Source: Lysobacter firmicutimachus (GTDB lineage Bacteria; Pseudomonadota; Gammaproteobacteria; Xanthomonadales; Xanthomonadaceae). Taken from it: a DNA stretch of 64,000 nucleotides. The translations under genes were made by a program, and so were the position numbers. Below, piece by piece: positions 54,503 to 63,900 of this stretch. The notes below the pieces were generated by a model. The model had not been told where the DNA came from and ran no database searches. It saw nothing but the letters and a program-made list of their open reading frames with translations. Each line of letters begins with the position of its first letter. Within the stretch, counting starts at the first letter, position 1. The DNA lies in the NCBI RefSeq assembly GCF_037027445.1, contig NZ_JBANDL010000002.1, forward strand, positions 3,782,001-3,846,000, written 5' to 3'.

Positions 54503-55528
54503 ATGACCGCCGCCCGCGTTTCCGCCCGGCCCGTCCCGGCCCGCCCGTCCCTCGGCGGCACGACGCCGGCCATCTCCGATCCGCTGGCCCGCATCGCCGT
54601 GATCGCCTTCGAAGACGTCAGCCCGTTCCACCTGTCGGTGCCCTGCCTGGTGTTCGAACCGCGCGACCGGCCCGGACTGCCGGATTTCGAGCTGCGCGTG
54701 TGCGCGGCCGAGCCCGGTCCGCTGCGCAGCCGGGCCGGTTTCGACATCGGTACCCGCCATGGCCTCAAGAGCCTGGACTGGGCCGATACGGTGATCGTCC
54801 CGTCCTGGCGCGACGCCGACGAAGCCCCGCCGCCGGCGCTGCTGAAGGCGTTGCGGCGCGCGCACGGGCGCGGCGCGCGGATCGTCGGCCTGTGCCTGGG
54901 CGCCTACGTGGTCGCCGCGGCCGGCCTGCTCGACGGCCGCCGCGCCACCACCCACTGGCACTGGAGCGAGCACTTCGCCGCCCGCTTCCCGCGCGTAGCC
55001 CTGCAACCCGACGTGCTCTACGTCGACGACGGCCGCATCACCACTTCGGCCGGCACCGCCGCGGCGCTGGACTGCTGCCTGCACCTGCTGCGCCGCGTCC
55101 ACGGCGCCGAAGCCGCCAACCGGGTCGCCCGCCGGCTGGTGCTGGCGCCGCACCGCCAGGGCGGCCAGGCCCAATACATCGAGCATCCCCTGCCGGCCTC
55201 GCCGCAGGACGATCGGCTGGCCGGCGTGCTGGACTGGGCCCTGGCCCACCTGGACCGGCCGCTGAGCCTGGACGCGCTGGCCGAGCGCGCACTGATGAGC
55301 CGGCGCACCTTCACCCGCCGTTTCCGCGACAGCACCGGCACCACCGTCGGCCAGTGGCTGGCCGGGCAGCGCCTGGCCCGCGCCCAGCGCCTGCTTGAGA
55401 CCACCGAACTGGGCCTGGACGCGATCGCCGCGCAAACCGGCTTCGGCAGTGCGGTCTCGCTGCGCCAGCATTTCGCCGGCCAGCTGGGCACCTCGCCGTC
55501 GGCGTACCGGCGGGGCTTCCGGGGCTAG
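54503..55528 (+). CDS. GlxA-family AraC-type transcriptional regulator
   Basis: A 341-aa regulator with an N-terminal DJ-1/PfpI-like domain (AVIAFEDVSPFHLSVPCLVFE; Cys in VGLCLGAYVVAAAG) and a C-terminal AraC HTH pair (LDALAERALMSRRTFTRRF and LGLDAIAAQTGFGSAVSLRQHF ... GTSPSAYRRGF). The N-terminal about 25 residues are Pro/Ala-rich. It likely controls the divergent isochorismatase-like gene and itself. The ligand is unknown. Confidence 0.92.
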   Translation: MTAARVSARPVPARPSLGGTTPAISDPLARIAVIAFEDVSPFHLSVPCLVFEPRDRPGLPDFELRVCAAEPGPLRSRAGFDIGTRHGLKSLDWADTVIVPSWRDADEAPPPALLKALRRAHGRGARIVGLCLGAYVVAAAGLLDGRRATTHWHWSEHFAARFPRVALQPDVLYVDDGRITTSAGTAAALDCCLHLLRRVHGAEAANRVARRLVLAPHRQGGQAQYIEHPLPASPQDDRLAGVLDWALAHLDRPLSLDALAERALMSRRTFTRRFRDSTGTTVGQWLAGQRLARAQRLLETTELGLDAIAAQTGFGSAVSLRQHFAGQLGTSPSAYRRGFRG

Positions 55529-55688
55529 GCCGGCATCGGCCGCCGACCGCAACGGGGCGCGGGAAGCGCGGGCTGGCGACCACCGGGGGCGACCCTCCCC
55601 AGTCGTGACCTCGGCCAAGGCGCGGCCGGAACCGGGACTCGTTCCCGCTTCCCCCGCATCCGCTCCTCGCCCCGCACCGCGCGGCCGC

Positions 55689-55694
55689 TACAAT
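55689..55694 (+). promoter_or_regulatory. -10-like TACAAT directly before the WGR gene
   Basis: TACAAT lies 6 nt before GTG 55701, the same spacing as at aroK, suggesting a leaderless transcript. Confidence 0.45.
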
Positions 55695-55700
55695 CGCCCG

Positions 55701-55955
55701 GTGCGCCTACTCCTCCAACAACGCCCGGACGGCCGCGAAGCCCCCCGCTTCGTGCAACTGATGCTCGAGCCGGATCTGCTCGGCGGCTGGACCCTGGTCC
55801 GCGAGACCGGCCAGATCGGCGGCCGCAGCACGGTCCGGCGCGAGCAATTCCTCGATCGCGACGCCGCCTTCGCCGCGCTGGAGCAAGCGCGCGACCAGCA
55901 GCTCAAGCGCGGCTTCCAGCTGATGTTCACCCAGGGCGCCGAAGCGCCGCGATGA
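55701..55955 (+). CDS. Stand-alone WGR-domain protein
   Basis: An 84-aa protein that is little more than a WGR domain: W30-TLVRETGQIG-GRSTV, then FLDRDAAFAALEQARDQQLKRGFQLMF. WGR domains occur in PARPs and in MolR-like bacterial proteins and can bind nucleic acid. The start GTG 55701 was chosen from the TACAAT hexamer 6 nt upstream and the domain boundary. No partner gene is evident. Confidence 0.8.
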   Translation: MRLLLQQRPDGREAPRFVQLMLEPDLLGGWTLVRETGQIGGRSTVRREQFLDRDAAFAALEQARDQQLKRGFQLMFTQGAEAPR

Positions 55956-56092
55956 TGCGCCGGCCGGCCTCGCCCGGCGCTGCGCGCGCGACGCCGCGCG
56001 ACGCCGCGACAAACCGACGCAGCGCGGCCGCGCGCCGGCGCCGCACACTTCGCCTCTTTCCTTAAACCGCACCTCCTCGCCACGACGCCCCC

Positions 56093-57199
56093 ATGTCCCA
56101 GCCCAGCCCGCTCGCTTCCCCTTCGTCCCTGCCCGGCCTCGCCAACGACCGCTTCCTGCGCGCGCTGCGCCGCCAACCCGTGGACCGCACCCCGGTGTGG
56201 CTGATGCGCCAGGCCGGCCGCTACCTGCCCGAGTACCGCGCCACGCGCGCCCAGGCCGGCAGCTTCCTCAACCTGGCCAAGAACCCGGAACTGGCCTGCG
56301 AAGTCACCCTGCAGCCGCTGCGCCGCTTCCCGCTCGACGCGGCGATCCTGTTCTCCGACATTCTCACCGTGCCCGACGCGATGGGCCTGGGCCTGTATTT
56401 CGCCGACGGCGAGGGCCCGAAGTTCGAACGCCCGATCCGCAGCGCCGCCGACATCGAGCGCCTGGCCGTGCCGGACATGGAAACCGAGCTGCGCTACGTG
56501 ATGGACGCGGTGCGCACCATCCGCCGCGAATTGAACGGCTCGGTGCCGCTGATCGGTTTCTCCGGCAGCCCCTGGACCATCGCCTGCTACATGGTCGAAG
56601 GCGGCGGCAGCGACAACTATTCGCGGATCAAGTCACTGGCGCTCAACGAACCGGCGGCGATGCACCGGCTGCTGAGCGTGGTCACCGACGCGGTGATCGA
56701 ATACCTCAAGGCCCAGCGCGCCGCCGGCGCGCAGGCGCTGCAGGTGTTCGACACCTGGGGCGGCGTGCTGTCGCCGCGCATGTATCGCGAATTCTCGCTG
56801 CGCTACATGCAGCGCATCGCGGCCGAGCTGGAGCGCGGCGACGGCGACCAGCGCACGCCGCTGATCCTGTTCGGCAAGGGCAACGATCCCTATCTGGAAG
56901 ACTTGGCCGGCAGCGGCGCCGAGGCGGTCGGAGTCGACTGGACGGTCGGCCTGGACGAGGCCGCGCGCCGCATCGGCGGCCGGGTCGCGGTGCAGGGCAA
57001 TCTCGATCCGGTCACCCTGTACGCTTCGCCGGACGCGATCCGCGCCGAAGTCGGCCTGGCCCTGGACGCCTACCGCGACGGCAACGGCGGCTCGCGCGAA
57101 GGCCACGTGTTCAACCTCGGCCACGGCCTGTCGCCGGACATGTCGCCCGATCACGTCGCCGCGCTGGTCGCGGCGGTGCACGAGCTCAGCGCGCGCTGA
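56093..57199 (+). CDS. hemE: Uroporphyrinogen decarboxylase
   Basis: HemE decarboxylates the four acetate side chains of uroporphyrinogen III in haem synthesis. The 368-aa protein has [20 protein letters not shown] followed by [50 protein letters not shown] and the terminal [16 protein letters not shown]. Residues such as Asp in FSDIL and Tyr in CYMVEG match the active site. About 10 extra Ser/Pro residues lie at the N-terminus. Confidence 0.98.
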   Translation: MSQPSPLASPSSLPGLANDRFLRALRRQPVDRTPVWLMRQAGRYLPEYRATRAQAGSFLNLAKNPELACEVTLQPLRRFPLDAAILFSDILTVPDAMGLGLYFADGEGPKFERPIRSAADIERLAVPDMETELRYVMDAVRTIRRELNGSVPLIGFSGSPWTIACYMVEGGGSDNYSRIKSLALNEPAAMHRLLSVVTDAVIEYLKAQRAAGAQALQVFDTWGGVLSPRMYREFSLRYMQRIAAELERGDGDQRTPLILFGKGNDPYLEDLAGSGAEAVGVDWTVGLDEAARRIGGRVAVQGNLDPVTLYASPDAIRAEVGLALDAYRDGNGGSREGHVFNLGHGLSPDMSPDHVAALVAAVHELSAR

Positions 57200-57205
57200 G
57201 CCGGC

Positions 57206-57224
57206 GGCCGCGCAGCGCGCGGCC
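57206..57224. terminator. Hairpin between convergent hemE and the sensor kinase
   Basis: GGCCGCG, loop CAGCG, CGCGGCC lies 6 nt after the hemE stop, without a U-tract. Confidence 0.4.
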
Positions 57225-57251
57225 TGGTTCGAACGACGCTGCCGCCGCCGC

Positions 57252-60200
57252 TCAGGCGCGCGGCGGCGCGCACAGCTCGGCGATCGCCTCGGCCAGCATC
57301 GCCCCGGTCACCGGCTTGCGCAGGAAGCGGTCGAACCCGGCCGCGATCGCCTGCGGCTCGGCCTCCGCGTCGGCGCGCGCGGTCACCGCCACCAACGGTT
57401 GCACGAAGCCCTGCGCGCGCAACTGCCGGGCCAGATCCAGGCCGTTGATGCCGGGCAGGTCCAGATCGAGCAAGGCCATGTCGAAGCGCGCGATCGTCGC
57501 TTCGGCCAACGCCGCCAGACCGTTGGGCACATGGGTCACGCGATGCCCCTGCGCGCGCAGCAGCCCGGCGATGACTTCGGCGACGGTGGCGTCGTCCTCG
57601 ACCAGCAGCAAGGCGCGCGGCCCGGCCGCCGCGTCGGCGGCCGCGACCGGCGTGCGCGGCCGCGCCGCCGGCGTTTCGGCGGCGGGCAGCGGCAGGTCGA
57701 ACACGAAGCGCGCGCCGCGGCCGGGTTCGCTGTCGACGCGGATATGGCCGTCCATCGCCGCCGCCAGTTCCTGGCTGATCGCCAGGCCCAGGCCGCTGCC
57801 GCCGTAGCGTGCGCTGGTACGCGCCCCCTCGGCCTGTTCGAAGCGGCGGAACAGACGCGCCTTCTGTTCTTCGTTGAGGCCGGGACCGGTATCGACGACT
57901 TCGAAGCGCACGCCCTGCGGCCGCAGCGGTTCGACCCGCAGGCCGACCCGGCCGACCTCGGTGAACTTGATCGCGTTGCCGAGCAGGTTGAGCAGGATCT
58001 GGCACACGCGGCTGGAATCGCCGCGCAGACCGGCCGGCACCGCCGGGTCGACCTCGACCAGAAACTCCAGCCCGCGCTGCCGCGCCAGCGGCGCCATCAG
58101 ATCGCCGGCTTCGGCGACCAGGGCGCGCAGGTCGAAAGCCTCGTCGGCCAACTCGAGCCTGCCCGATTCGATCCGGGCCAGGTCCAGGGCGTCGTTGACC
58201 AAGCGCAACAGGTGTTCGCCCGCGCGCCGGATGGACTGGGTGTACTCGCGCTGTTTCTGATCCAGCGGGGTGTCCAGCAGCAACTCGCTCATGCCCAGTA
58301 CGCCGGTCATCGGCGTGCGGACCTCGTGGCCGAGCGTGGCCAGGAAGCGGGTCTTGGCCAGCGAAGCCTGCTTGGCCACTTCGCGTTCGTGTTCGGCGCG
58401 CTGCCAGGCCAGGCGCCGCTGCAAACGGCGCCGGTGCGCGGCGAGCACCCAACCCAACAGCAACAGCGCCAGGGCGACGAAACCGAGCAAGGCCCAGCCG
58501 CTCCACCACCACGGCGCATCGACATGCAGTTCCACCGTCTGCACCGGCGACCACACGTTGTCGGCGGTCTTGGCCTTGACCTGCAGCCGGTAATCGCCCG
58601 GCGGCAATTGCGAAAAGATCCGCTCGCCGCTGCTGCCGCCGTCGACCCAACCCGGGTCGTACCCGTCCAGGCGGAAACGGTAACGATTGCTCGGCGCGTT
58701 GTTGAACGAAAGCAGGCGGGCGACGATGCGCAGATCGCGGTCGCCGTCGGCCAGGCGAATGGCGGGCATCGGTTGCGCGCCGCCGGCGGCGACCTGGCCG
58801 GCGGCATCGGTGGCGAAGGTCAGCCGTTCGTTGCCGCGCCGCACTTCGACGGTTTCCACGATCAGCGGCGGCGCCTGCTCCACCGGACGCACCACCGCCG
58901 GATCGAACAGCACCAGTCCTTCCGGACTGCCGACCAGGATGCGGCCGTCGGCCGGACGCGGCACCGGGCGGCCGGAGAACTCCTGGCTGGGCAGGCCGTC
59001 CTTGACCCCGTAGACGCGCGCCGAACGCGTCTGCGGGTCGACCCGCACCAGGCCGCGCGTGCTGGTCATCCACACCCGGCCGGCGCTGTCCACGGTCAGG
59101 CCCTGGGCCTCGCTCATCGGCAGGCCGGCGCGCGCGCCGAGTTCGAACTCGGGCTGCAGGCGCAGCCCGTCCCAGCGGTACGCAGCGAGATTGCCGAAGC
59201 CGCCCAGCCACACCCGGCCGTCGTTGCCGAACGCGAAAGAGTTCACCGCCTGCGCCGGCGCGCCGGGCACCGGCGCGAATCGCTGCGCCGCCGGCTGCCA
59301 GCGCCACAGGCTGCGCGCGCCGGCCAGCCACAGCGAACCGTCCGGGCCCTTGCCGGCGTATTCCAGCGACATGTCCTTGGGCAGGCCGCGCTCGCCGAAC
59401 CCGAACGCCTCCAACACCCGCCCCTGCGGATCGCGCCGCTGCAGGTCGCCGTCGCTGCCGACCACCCAGATCGCGCCGTCGCTTTCGATCACCTCGGCGG
59501 TGCCGGAAACCGCCGCATCGCGGCCGTCGTCCATGCCCCAGTGGCGGCGCGCGCCGCTGGCCGGATCGATCCGGGTCAGGCCGCCGTAGTTGCTGACCCA
59601 GACCATGCCGCGGCTGTCTTCCAGCACCCGGTCCAGGCCGATGCCGTCGCTGAAATCGCGGGCGACGTGGGTCACCCGACCGGTTTCCGGATCCAGCCGG
59701 TCGAGCACGCCGCCGGTGCCGACCAGCCACATGTCGCCGCCGCGCGCCGGCGCGATGCCGAGCACGCCGGCATTGGACAGGCTGCTGTCGTCGCCGAGCC
59801 GGCGCATCAGCACCGAGAACTGGCGCCAGTTCGGCGGCAGGTACCACAACCCGTGACCGGTGCTGGCGAACCACAACCCGCCTTCGCGGTCTTCGTAGGC
59901 GTGCGACCAGCTCGGCCGCACCAGGCCCTGGCTGGTGCTGCTGAACAAGGGCACGACTTCGATCCCATCGGCGCCGCCGATGCCCAGTCCCTGCGGCAGG
60001 TCGAACCAATACTGGCCGGAGCGGTCGCGGCGCAGCACGTCGACGACTTTCAAATTCGGCGCGACCGCCGCCCACGGGTGCGCCTCGTAGCGGCCGTCGG
60101 GCCGGCGCACGCCGACCCCATGCGGATTGCCGAACCAGGCCGTGCCGTCGGCCTCGAAGGTGACCGCGTTGACGATGGTCGAACTCAGCGCCTTGTCCGG

Positions 60201-60836
60201 CACGCGCTCGAAATCGTGCCCGGTCCAGCGCGCCGCGCCGGCCAGGGTGCTGATCCACAAGGTGCCGTCCGGCGACACCGACAGATTGGCGATGCCTTCG
60301 CTGGGCAGGCTGCGCGGGTCGCCCTCGCGCGGCAGGAAGCGGTCGACCTTGCCGTCCGGGCCGAGCCGGTGCAGGCCGCCGTGGGCGGTGCCGAACCACA
60401 ACGCGCCGTCGGGCGTGGAGGCGATCGACCAGACATTGTCGTCGCCCATCTGCGGGGTGTTGCCGCGGTTGTAGTAGCGGAACGTCTTGCGGTCGGCGTC
60501 GAGCATCGCCAGGCCGGCCTGGCTGGTGCCCATCCAGACCCGGTTGCGGGCATCGACGTGCACCGTCCACAGATAGTTGTCGCGCAAGCCCTGCTCGCGC
60601 CGCCAGACCCGATAGCCGAGGCCGTCGTAGCGCGCCAGGCCCTCGCTGGTGGCGATCCACAGATAACCGTGGCGGTCTTCGACCACCCGGTTGACGGTGT
60701 TGGAAGGCAGGCCGTCGGCGACGGTGAGTTGCCGCGGCCGCGGCGTCTCGGGCAGGCCGGCCACGGCGACCGTCGCGGCGGCCAGGCACATCGCTGCGGC
60801 GCTCAGCGCGAACAGCCGTCGAATTGTGCGCCGCAT
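57252..60836 (-). CDS. Hybrid sensor histidine kinase with two-component propeller (HTCS-like), paralogue 1
   Basis: A 1194-aa sensor from ATG 60836 (MRRTIRRLFAL), giving a signal peptide; ATG 60902 is also open. The periplasmic part is a Reg_prop beta-propeller with repeated blocks such as VNRVVEDRHGYLWIATSEGLARYDG, then a Y_Y_Y domain, one transmembrane helix (ALLGFVALALLLLGWVLAAH), a HisKA domain with LGHEVRTPMTGVLGMSELLL (His near nt 58330), HATPase (NAIKFTEVGRVGL, DTGPGL, GGSGLGLAIS) and a C-terminal receiver (MALLDLDLPGINGLDLARQL, Asp near nt 57465). There is no DNA-binding output domain. It probably senses an extracellular ligand. Confidence 0.92.
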   Translation of the reverse strand: MRRTIRRLFALSAAAMCLAAATVAVAGLPETPRPRQLTVADGLPSNTVNRVVEDRHGYLWIATSEGLARYDGLGYRVWRREQGLRDNYLWTVHVDARNRVWMGTSQAGLAMLDADRKTFRYYNRGNTPQMGDDNVWSIASTPDGALWFGTAHGGLHRLGPDGKVDRFLPREGDPRSLPSEGIANLSVSPDGTLWISTLAGAARWTGHDFERVPDKALSSTIVNAVTFEADGTAWFGNPHGVGVRRPDGRYEAHPWAAVAPNLKVVDVLRRDRSGQYWFDLPQGLGIGGADGIEVVPLFSSTSQGLVRPSWSHAYEDREGGLWFASTGHGLWYLPPNWRQFSVLMRRLGDDSSLSNAGVLGIAPARGGDMWLVGTGGVLDRLDPETGRVTHVARDFSDGIGLDRVLEDSRGMVWVSNYGGLTRIDPASGARRHWGMDDGRDAAVSGTAEVIESDGAIWVVGSDGDLQRRDPQGRVLEAFGFGERGLPKDMSLEYAGKGPDGSLWLAGARSLWRWQPAAQRFAPVPGAPAQAVNSFAFGNDGRVWLGGFGNLAAYRWDGLRLQPEFELGARAGLPMSEAQGLTVDSAGRVWMTSTRGLVRVDPQTRSARVYGVKDGLPSQEFSGRPVPRPADGRILVGSPEGLVLFDPAVVRPVEQAPPLIVETVEVRRGNERLTFATDAAGQVAAGGAQPMPAIRLADGDRDLRIVARLLSFNNAPSNRYRFRLDGYDPGWVDGGSSGERIFSQLPPGDYRLQVKAKTADNVWSPVQTVELHVDAPWWWSGWALLGFVALALLLLGWVLAAHRRRLQRRLAWQRAEHEREVAKQASLAKTRFLATLGHEVRTPMTGVLGMSELLLDTPLDQKQREYTQSIRRAGEHLLRLVNDALDLARIESGRLELADEAFDLRALVAEAGDLMAPLARQRGLEFLVEVDPAVPAGLRGDSSRVCQILLNLLGNAIKFTEVGRVGLRVEPLRPQGVRFEVVDTGPGLNEEQKARLFRRFEQAEGARTSARYGGSGLGLAISQELAAAMDGHIRVDSEPGRGARFVFDLPLPAAETPAARPRTPVAAADAAAGPRALLLVEDDATVAEVIAGLLRAQGHRVTHVPNGLAALAEATIARFDMALLDLDLPGINGLDLARQLRAQGFVQPLVAVTARADAEAEPQAIAAGFDRFLRKPVTGAMLAEAIAELCAPPRA

Positions 60837-60986
60837 TGCCGCTCCCGCGCCGCGAAACGCGCGGCGACGGGGAATCGTCGCAATGTGTGTCGGGTAGCGC
60901 AAGCTCGGCCATGACCGCCGCCGCGGCCGGTCCGAGCGCGGCCGGCCATTCGGCCGCGCGAGCGCAGGCCGCTCAGGCCGCGGCGC

Positions 60987-63900
60987 TCACTCCACGCCTG
61001 CGCGAGCCAACACCGCCTCGATCGCCTCGGCCAGCATCGCCCCGGTCACCGGCTTGCGCAGGAAGCGGTCGAAGCCCGCCGCGCTGGCCTGCGGTTCGGC
61101 GTCGGCGTCGGCGCGCGCGGTCACCGCGATCATCGGCCGGGTGCAGCCCTGCGCGCGCAGCTGCCGGGCCAGGTCGAGGCCGTTGATGCCGGGCAGGTCG
61201 AGGTCGAGCAGCAGCAGGTCGAACTGGGCGGTGGCCACCTCGGCCAGCGCGGCCAGGCCGTTGGCGACGTGGGTGACGCGATGGCCCTGCGCGCGCAGCA
61301 ATCCGGCGATGACTTCGGCCACGGTCGGGTCGTCTTCGACCAGCAGCACCGCGCGCGGGCCGCTGCGCGCCGGCGCTCGCGCGGGCTCGGCGCCACCGCG
61401 CCCGCCCGGCGGCGGTTCCGCGGCCGGCAAAGGCAGTTCGAACACGAAGCGCGCGCCCTGCCCCGGTTCGCTGTGCACCGCGATGTGCCCGTCCATCGCC
61501 ACCGCCAGTTCCTGGCAGATCGCCAGGCCCAGGCCGCTGCCGCCGTAGCGCGCTGCGGTGCGCGCGCCTTCGGCCTGTTCGAAACGGCGGAACAGGCGCG
61601 CCTTCTGCTCTTCGTTGAGGCCGGGGCCGGTGTCGGACACTTCGAAGCGCACGCCTTGCGGCGCCAGCGCATCGACCCGCAATTCGACCCGGCCGGCTTC
61701 GGTGAACTTGATCGCGTTGCCGAGCAGGTTGAGCAGGATCTGGCACACGCGGCTCTGGTCGCCGCGCAGGCCGGCCGGCGCCGAGGCCGCGACGTCGACC
61801 CGGAACTCCAGGCCGCGCTGGCGCGCCAGCGGCTGCATCAGCCCGCTGACCTGGTCGACCAGGGCGCGCAGATCGAAGGGTTCGTCGGCCAGTTCCAACC
61901 GCCCGGATTCGATCCGGGCCAGGTCCAGCGCGTCGTTGACCAGCCGCAGCAGATGCTGGCCGGCACGGCGGATCGATTCCGTGTAGCCGCGCTGCCTGTC
62001 GTCGAGCGGCGTATCGAGCAGCAGTTCGCTCATCCCCAGCACGCCGGTCATCGGCGTGCGCACCTCGTGGCCGAGCGTGGCCAGGAACCGGGTCTTGGCC
62101 TCGGAGGCCTGCTCGGCCAACTCGCGCTTGTGCACCGCCAGTTGCCAGGCGTTGCGCCGGCCGAGCCGGCGCCGATAGGCGACCGCGCCGATCGCCAGCG
62201 CCGCGACCGCGGCCAGGGCGAAGCCGAGTTGGGCCCACACCGTCCGCCACCACGGCGGCTTGACGTGCAGGGTGAAAGCGGCCGCATCCGACCAGATGCC
62301 GTCGGCGCCGGCGGCCTTGACCCGCAGCCGGTACTCGCCGGGTTCCAGGCGCGAGAACACGCGCTCGCCGTTGGCGCGCTGTTCGATCCAGTCCGGGTCG
62401 TAGCCTTCCAGCTTGAAGCGGTAGACATGGGCGCGCGGGTCGAGGAACGACAGCAGGCGCGCGACCACGCGGAAGTCGCGGTCGCCGGACTCCAACTGCA
62501 CCGGGCCGTAGCCGGTTTCCAGGATCTGTTCGTCCTCGCCGCGGCGCACGCTGAGGCTTTCCAGCGACAGCCGCGGCGGGCGGGTACTGGGAAACGGCAT
62601 GTCCAGATCGAACAAGACCGGCCCGTCCACCGACAGGGCCGCCGCGATGCCGTGGCCGCTGCGCTGTGGCGCGGTACGCGCCAGTTCGACGTTGGGAATG
62701 CCGTCGCCGAAACCGAACAGGCGCAGGCGCGCGTCCTGCGGGGAAATCATCAGCAGGCCGCGCGTGGTCGCGGCCCAGACCGTGCCGCGCTCGCTGACGA
62801 TCAGGCCGGCGACGTTGGTGTCGGGGAAGCCGGCGGTGTTGTCGATGCGCTGCTGCAAGGTCAGCCGCTCGCCGTTCCAGCGGTAGGACTCGATCACGCC
62901 GTTGCGCGCCAGCCACAGGCGCTGGCGGCCGGCGAAGGCCATCGCCTGCACGTCGCCGAACCCGCCGCCGGGCACCGGCACGAAGCGCGCGCCGTCCCAG
63001 CGCTGCAGGCCGTCGTTGCCGGCGAACCAGGGCTGGCCGTCGGGCCCGGCGACGAAGGTCGCGGCGCTGGTCAGGAAACCGGCGTTGGCCAGCACCCGCT
63101 CGATCTCGCCGCTGGGCAAACGTTCGCCGTCGGCGCTGTAGCGACGCATGCTGTCGTCGGAAAACCACATCCACAGGCTGCCGTCGGGCAACTCGTGCAG
63201 GAACCACACTGTCGCGCCGAGGTCGCTCTTGCCCTGCGGCCAGGGCTGGGCACGGCCGCTGGCCGGGTCGAACAGGCTCAGGCCGCTGGAATGGCCGATC
63301 CACAGTCGCCCGTCCGGACGCAGGTACAAGGTGTGCAACCACTTCAGGCCGAGCTTGCGGTTGTCGGCGACCGGCTCCAATGCGCGCGCATCGCGGCGCA
63401 GCCGGTACAGGTCGGTGGCCGACAGCACCCAGAAGCCGCCGTCGCCGTCCGGGGCGAGGTCGCGCACGTCGAGGCGGTCGAGCGGGCTGCTGCCGACCGC
63501 GGCGATGGAAGCGAAACGGTTCCAGTCCGGCGGCAAGTACACCAGTCCCTGCGAATAGGTCACGAACCACAGCCCGCCTTCGCCGTCGCGCAGCATCTGC
63601 ATCACGCCGCTGCGATGGTCCCAGACGCCATCGCCCGCCTCGTCCTGCAACAGCCGCACTTCGCCGTTGCGGTCGATCCGGTACAGGCCGGCGGTGGTGC
63701 CGATCCAACGTCCGCCGGAGCGGTCGCCGACCACGATGGCGTTGGCCGCCTCCTCGCCCAGGGCCCACGGTGCAGGGCTCAGGCGGTCGTCGGCGCCGAG
63801 CCGGAACAGGCCGCGCTGGGTGCCGATCCAGATCGTGCCGTCGCCGTCGCGCGACAGTTCGCCGATGCGTTCGCCGGCGGTGGCGTCCTCGCCGACCGGT

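Noticed and set aside
57399..60914. 1171-codon plus-strand frame opposite the propeller sensor kinase
   Set aside because: The opposite strand has clear HisKA, HATPase and receiver motifs; this frame is low-complexity Gln/Arg/Ala sequence.
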